Source: Callorhinus ursinus
Lineage: Eukaryota > Chordata > Mammalia > Carnivora > Otariidae
Assembly: GCF_003265705.1 (NCBI RefSeq)
Contig: NW_020313057.1
Span: 505,201 to 569,200, forward strand
DNA: 64,000 nt
Reading direction: 5' to 3'
The position numbers and the translations under genes are program-made. Positions 59,360 through 64,000 of the stretch are shown here, piece after piece (the stretch's first letter is position 1; the number at the start of each line of letters is the position of its first letter). The notes under the pieces are model-generated. The model was not told the origin of the DNA, did no database searches, and saw nothing but the letters and a program-made list of their open reading frames with translations.

Positions 59360-60310
59360 AAACTTTTTTTTAATATGGTAAAAGATATATAACATAAAAA
59401 ATAGCATTTTACCTATTTTTATGTACACAATTCAGTGGCATTATATACATTTACAATTCTGTGCAACCATCACTACTATCCTTTTCTTTATTTCTCTTGG
59501 GTAGTTATCTTGGAGAGGAACTTCTAGGCCATTAATTGGATGTGTATTACATTTCATAAGAAACTGCCAAATAATTATTCAAACAGAAATATATGAGACT
59601 TCTAATGTGCTTGCTAACCTTTGATCTTGTCAGTCTTTTTCATTTTAGCCATTCTGATGGGTATGAAATGATAACTTACAGTGATATTTAATTTACATTG
59701 TTCTGATGCCTAATGACACAGAGTACTTTGGACATTCTCACTGGCTATTCACTCAATTTCTTTTAAGAATCTGTCCAGACCTTTTGTCATTATTAACTTG
59801 ATTATTTGTTTCTTCGTAGTTTATTTGTAGGATTTCCTTTCATATTTCAGATACGAGTCCCTCATTAGATATATGCTTTGTAATTATCTCTTCTTCTCCC
59901 CCTTCACAGTCTGTAACTTGCCTATTCATTTTCTTAGTCATGTCTTTAATGAGGAGAAGTTTTAATTTTTTATGAAGTTGAATTTATTAATTTTTTTAAT
60001 CTTATGGTTAATGCCTTTTGCATTCAATCTAAGAAATATTTGCCTTCCCCAAGGTTGTAAAGACATTCTCTGTTTTCTTCTAGGAGCTTTATATTTCTGG
60101 ATCTTATGTTTACATCTATAAGGAGTATTAAATTATTTTCTATGTATGGAGAGAGGCAGAGGTTGAGGGTTTTTTTTCCCCTCCATAAGGATATTCAGTT
60201 ACTGAAGCACCATCTGTTAGAATGATTTTATTTTCCCCATTGAATTGTCTTGGCAGTGTGGATTGGGTTGTATTGACTGTATATTTATATATCCAAGTTT
60301 ATAAAACACT
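59360..60310 (-). mobile_element. L1 3' part, antisense
   Basis: Inverted order of well-known L1 3' segments: AATTCAGTGGCATTATATAC, TTAGCCATTCTGATGGGTAT, GAGTCCCTCATTAGATATAT, TCTAAGAAATATTTGCCTTC and CCATTGAATTGTCTTGGCAG. No coding capacity. It lies about 700 bp from the L1 piece before it and may be a separate insertion, since the order is not that of one continuous element. Confidence 0.75.
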
Positions 60311-60666
60311 AAGGCCAAGTTCTGAAAGCATTCATTTAGCACCTACATGTTCCACACTCTATATGTTACTAGTGATAATCATGAAATAGATATTATTTAC
60401 TATCTTTCATTCCCCCATGTCATCATAACTGCAGAATATAATACAAGTTGAATAGGCCACATTTCTAAATACTAGCCTGTATAATTACAAATCCCATATT
60501 TATTCTGCCTTTTCAGAAATGAAGTACAGATACCTTTGATTGGCACTTAAGCTCTGGCAAAATTAGCTCATCATACTGCTTCAGCTAGGTCTTCTCATGT
60601 TTTCCTAAAGGTACCCAATGTTCTAACCAAACTAGACCTCCCACAGATTTCTAAATATGCCCCACC

Positions 60667-60692
60667 TGTGTGTGTGTGTGTGTGTGTGTGTG
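60667..60692. repeat. (TG)13 microsatellite
   Basis: Pure TG run within the CUB12 intron, followed by CTTTTACTGACATGC. Confidence 0.95.
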
Positions 60693-61152
60693 CTTTTACT
60701 GACATGCATTTTCAGCTCACCCTTTCTGCCTTAAATCCAGTTGATGTTTATATTTCCATCTCAAAAAAATCTCTCCATCAAGCTAGCACTGAACCTCACA
60801 ATCAGATATGATACCTCTGCCTCAAAATCTTATAACACTTTTAGATCTGAGGGCACTTAAGATATTATGCCTTATAAGATATATTTTTTCCTATATTCTA
60901 GAATGCCCAATCTTTCCCCCTAGAAAGAAAACTCCTCAAAGGCAGTGAATGAATTGTCTTTGTAGTTCTTTAATAGGCATTTCAACAAATGTGACTGAAA
61001 GAAATATTCTGAGTTGGCTCAAAGATATTGTAGTGAAAGCTAAAGAAAGTTTTATAAAGAACAGTTTAACCCAGCAAATGTTTCAGGATAATCCCAAAGC
61101 TTATTCTATCAATTTAATCTTTCTAAACTCTTTTTCTCCCCCCCCAAATTAG

Positions 61153-61358
61153 AACTTTCCAGTTGGAGGATTCTCGAGACTGTAGCAGAGATTTTGTGGA
61201 GGTCCGTGAAGGAAATGCCACCGGTCCCTTGGTGGGGCGATACTGTGGAAATGTCCTCCCCCTCAATTATTCATCCATTGTTGGACATATCCTGTGGATC
61301 AGATTTGTCTCAGATGGCTCAGGCAGTGGCACAGGCTTCCAAGCCACATTTACTAAAA
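61153..61358 (+). CDS. CUBN: CUBN exon: CUB12 domain, C-terminal part
   Basis: The exon is 206 nt, phase 2 in and phase 1 out, with donor AAA|GTAAGT. It encodes [20 protein letters not shown] (Cys3 and the acidic D-F stretch), an N-A-T sequon, VGRYCGN (Cys4), an N-Y-S sequon, [16 protein letters not shown] and the end QATFTK. The last base joins TA of the next exon to give Ile. This is the largest of the ten exons and holds the second half of the domain without the intron seen at the Cys3 turn in CUB9, CUB10 and CUB13. Confidence 0.96.
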
Positions 61359-62291
61359 GTAAGTTGCTTCTTTTTTATTGATGTCTTCCAGAAGACATCT
61401 TATGAACTAGAAAGGATAACAAATTTCTTAGTAACACACAAAGTTAAGAATAATCCTGAACTCTGTTCTCTTAATTTTATTGTATTTGTGGAATTACTTG
61501 ATTTTGAAATTTATTATAAAAACTAAATTATATATGAATGGCCCACTAAGAGCAAGGGAGAGCATTCTCAATGACTCTAGTATTCTCTTTAAGCCCTAGT
61601 TTCTACCTAATGTTACATTAAACTTTTTGTATGATATTTTTTAGAGGCTTCTGATGCATTGTAACTCAGGTTTAGTATATTGATATCAACTGTATTTCAT
61701 TTGTTCTCATCAACTCTATATTCTTCAAATTCAAAACATTTAGTATTATTTTAGGGTCAAATTAAGTGCTCAGATATAACAGGGTTTTCTTCTAATAGAA
61801 TAAAACATGAAATATTTTTATTTTCTAACTTGACTTTTCCATAACTAGCTATTCTTCATGTGGTTCCAATATGTCAATTTCCCTTATAAAATTTTTAAAA
61901 ACATGTCCCATTCTTTTGTAAAAAAAAAAAAAAAAGTAAGATAGGTAAAAATTAGAGAAGGAGCCTGGTAATACCCCTTCGTATGTCCTCAAGTCCCCTG
62001 GGGGCTGGGAACCCCTTTTCACATGGGAAGTTATCTCTTTTCACACCATGCAACCTTCTTAGGAGATGGAATTCCATTCACAAAATCACTGTTCTCCAAG
62101 GAATTAATAGATAGTACAGAAACCAAAAGGGAAGCAATATTTCTTTCAGTGTTCAGAATAGAAATCACAGTCAATTAAAAGTCTATCCTTTTCAACACCC
62201 CTTGCCTTTTGTTTCTTTCAAAGAATCAAAGTTTCTTGATTAAAGAGCTGTTCTAAGTACATCTGATTTACTACTCTGTTTTTCCTCCTAG
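61359..62291 (+). other. CUBN: CUBN intron between CUB12 and CUB13 (933 bp)
   Basis: A GT-AG intron in phase 1. It holds a poly-A run at about 61920-61936 and otherwise nothing recognisable. The acceptor is GTTTTTCCTCCTAG. Confidence 0.92.
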
Positions 62292-62476
62292 TATTTGGCA
62301 ATGATAATATTGTGGGAACTCATGGGAAAGTTGCTTCTCCCTTATGGCCTGGACGTTACCCCCACAACTCCAATTACCAATGGATAGTAAATGTGAATGC
62401 ATCTCAAGTTATCCATGGTAGAATCTTGGAGATAGACATTGAAGCAGCACCTAACTGCTATTATGACAAATTAAGG
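62292..62476 (+). CDS. CUBN: CUBN exon: CUB13 domain, N-terminal half
   Basis: The exon is 185 nt, phase 1 in and phase 0 out, with donor AGG|GTGAGT. It encodes (I)[18 protein letters not shown], then [19 protein letters not shown] with an N-A-S sequon, then [21 protein letters not shown]. This domain has no CGG at its start and reads NYQW where other domains have xCxW, so the first disulfide pair is absent; Cys3 is present. Human CUB13 has the same gap as I remember it. The expected continuation IYDG is not reached before the window ends. In earlier binding studies, CUB13-14 bound receptor-associated protein. Confidence 0.95.
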
Positions 62477-62914
62477 GTGAGTTTCTAACTACAATCAGTG
62501 TTTATAAATTTTGGTGAATTTCTATTTGCAAAAATAAACCCAAGTTACTGTCTATTCAAGCATTTGTAAATCACACGAAATGGTCTTCCCTAAATCATGA
62601 TTGCCCTGTCTAGGTTACTGATGAAAAGGTAATTCTGGTATTATATTTATTATCTTTGGATTCTATATCTAAGTTTGTTTTAGCATTGTTGTAATTTACC
62701 TGTTGGGCTTTGTCTATGCACATGTGTGTATCTTAAATATTTATTAAGTACTTATTCTACCTTATATCCCATTTTCTTGTGTATTCTTATGTTACAGTGT
62801 TAAAAGTTTGAAGGATCATTTTAAAATAAATGAATAAATAATTGTGGTGGTTATTGCCATCCAGACATTGGTCGTTGCATCAATTTCAGAAACACTATCA
62901 CATTCTTTTTTTTT

Positions 62915-63069
62915 TTTTTAGCCTTATTCAGGTATATTTGACAAATAAGTATTGTGTATATATATATATAAGATGTACAACTTGATGTTGCAATATATGT
63001 ATCCATTGTGAAATAATCACCACAATCAAGCTAATTAATATATCTGCCACCTTGTATGGTTATCATTTG

Positions 63070-63116
<47 letters not shown>

Positions 63117-63350
63117 GTGTGTGTGGTAAGAATAGTTAAGATATACCCTCTTAGCAAATTTCAAGTATATAATACAGACAGTATTACATATTACAGTATT
63201 AGCTATAGTCACATTGCTGCACATTAGTGCTCCAGAATTATTCATCGTGCATCACTGAAACTTTGTAACCTTGACCAACATCTCCCTATTTCCCTCTCTC
63301 CCCATCCCCGGCAACCATCATTCTACTTTCTCCTTCTATGAGTTCAACAA
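62915..63350 (-). mobile_element. L1 3' end, antisense, interrupted by (GT)n
   Basis: Poly-T at the start, then inverted L1 3'-end text including GATGTACAACTTGATGTTGC, TTAGCTATAGTCACATTGCT and AACTTTGTAACC. It is interrupted by a (GT)n tract at 63072-63125. Old and non-coding. Confidence 0.65.
63072..63125. repeat. (GT)n microsatellite
   Basis: A run of about 22 GT units with one TGTTGTG break near the end, inside an inverted L1 3' region. Confidence 0.95.
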
Positions 63351-64000
63351 TTTTATCAGATTCTCAAAAGGCAGGATTCCGTCGTATTCATCTTGGGTCT
63401 ACAGTGCCTCACATAGAATTGAGTACCTAATAGATGCTCAGTATGTGTGGAAATCATTATTATATGGAGTGAAAAACTTAGCTTATATAGTAGCTTCAGT
63501 AGAGAAATTTATAACAATTATAATGAACTTGTTCCAAATTATTTAGAAGATAAAGGAAGGGATAGGAAGTGTGGTTGGATAGCATTCATCCACATGTGCT
63601 GAAAAAAAAATGTGCTCCATGCTATGTGTTTGTAATGATCAAAATGTGTCTCTGAATACGTAATTTAATATTTTAGACCAAATGAATAAAATTTATTGAG
63701 TGCTTTGAATGTGTGTTGATCCCTTGCAAGCTGTAATTCTTTTGTTGTCATTAATTCTGCTTTCAGTTATCTGTCCACTTTAATTAAACCTTTCCTCTTT
63801 CTTCTTGTTTTCTCCCTTTCTTTCTAATTCCTTCCCTTGAGGCTCCAAAGCATTCAGTAAGATCTACTGTTGTGGAACCATCTCGGTTCCTACTTTTCCA
63901 CCCCCAAATTTTACTGTAAATGAAATAACAAGCTATATCACACAGAGCTTGTGTATTAACACAATTCTGCAGCAAAGATAAAATTATTTTAAAACACCTT

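Larger units (their letters stand above)
52283..61152 (+). other. CUBN: CUBN intron within CUB12 (8870 bp)
   Basis: A GT-AG intron in phase 2. It contains a tiny target-site-duplicated insertion at 53237-53254, a compound (ATCT)n(AT)n microsatellite at 53.5 kb, L2 fragments, an antisense L1 of about 1.7 kb with a SINE inserted in it (56.9-58.65 kb), a second antisense L1 3' piece (59.36-60.31 kb) and a (TG)n tract at 60667. Bases 53.9-56.5 kb show no feature I can name. The acceptor runs through CTTTTTCTCC and a C8 stretch to AAATTAG. Confidence 0.9.
18802..62476 (+). other. CUBN: CUBN (cubilin) gene, internal segment: CUB9 to first half of CUB13
   Basis: Ten exons with good acceptors and donors join in one uninterrupted frame of 1565 nt. 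The translated product reads as consecutive CUB domains: a CGG start, an SPxYP loop, xCxW, a third Cys before a D/F stretch, YDG-type turns, a YCG-type fourth Cys, and a GFxAxF/W end. Sequence and domain order match human cubilin as I remember it; a 14-residue linker before human CUB14 was used to number the domains, making these CUB9-CUB13. Cubilin is a secreted receptor of about 3600 residues that anchors to the apical membrane through amnionless and is endocytosed with megalin. It takes up intrinsic factor-B12 in the ileum and filtered proteins in the kidney. Intrinsic factor binds CUB5-8, which lie upstream of this window. Loss of CUBN or AMN causes Imerslund-Grasbeck syndrome in people and dogs. 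The gene extends beyond both ends of the window. Confidence 0.96.
62477..64000 (+). other. CUBN: CUBN intron within CUB13 (5' part, at least 1.5 kb)
   Basis: The intron begins GTGAGT in phase 0. It contains an antisense old L1 3' end (about 62.92-63.35 kb) interrupted by a (GT)n tract at 63072-63125. No exon encoding the rest of CUB13 is visible before the window ends. Confidence 0.88.

Overview
The window is vertebrate nuclear DNA, most likely from a dog-like carnivoran (Caniformia). It holds at least 15 copies of the carnivore tRNA-Lys-derived SINE (CAN/SINEC type), recognised by a head reading GCGCCTGGGTGGCTCAGT, a CT-rich stretch and an AATAAATAAAATCTT tail. The rest is long introns, MIR and L2 relics, old L1 pieces and MaLR LTRs. 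The species cannot be settled from the sequence alone.

One protein-coding gene is visible, on the + strand: an internal part of CUBN (cubilin), the large peripheral-membrane receptor for intrinsic factor-vitamin B12 in the ileum and for albumin and other ligands in the kidney proximal tubule. Ten exons join in one open frame (1565 nt, about 521 codons). They encode four complete CUB domains and the first half of a fifth. Matched to human cubilin from memory, these are CUB9, CUB10, CUB11, CUB12 and the start of CUB13. No promoter, first exon, last exon or polyadenylation site of the gene is in the window.

Layout: 1-18801 is the tail of an intron of at least 18.8 kb. CUB9 is at 18802-18983 and 24011-24185. 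CUB10 is at 25884-26053 and, after a 19.75-kb intron, 45805-45964. CUB11 is in three short exons (47735-47848, 49538-49648, 51017-51145). CUB12 is at 52150-52282 and, after an 8.9-kb intron, 61153-61358. The first CUB13 exon is 62292-62476, and the last 1.5 kb is intron. No bacterial-type genes, CRISPR arrays, functional tRNA or rRNA genes, or second protein-coding gene could be supported.

I found no new biological system. The points most worth checking are about splicing. The second CUB10 exon appears to use a GC donor with a frame-breaking GT donor 4 nt downstream. The first CUB11 exon has a CFTR-like (TG)n tract against its acceptor. The first CUB9 exon contains a strong cryptic donor that would delete 9 codons in frame. 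One SINE carries its own 5 x 13-bp tandem array.
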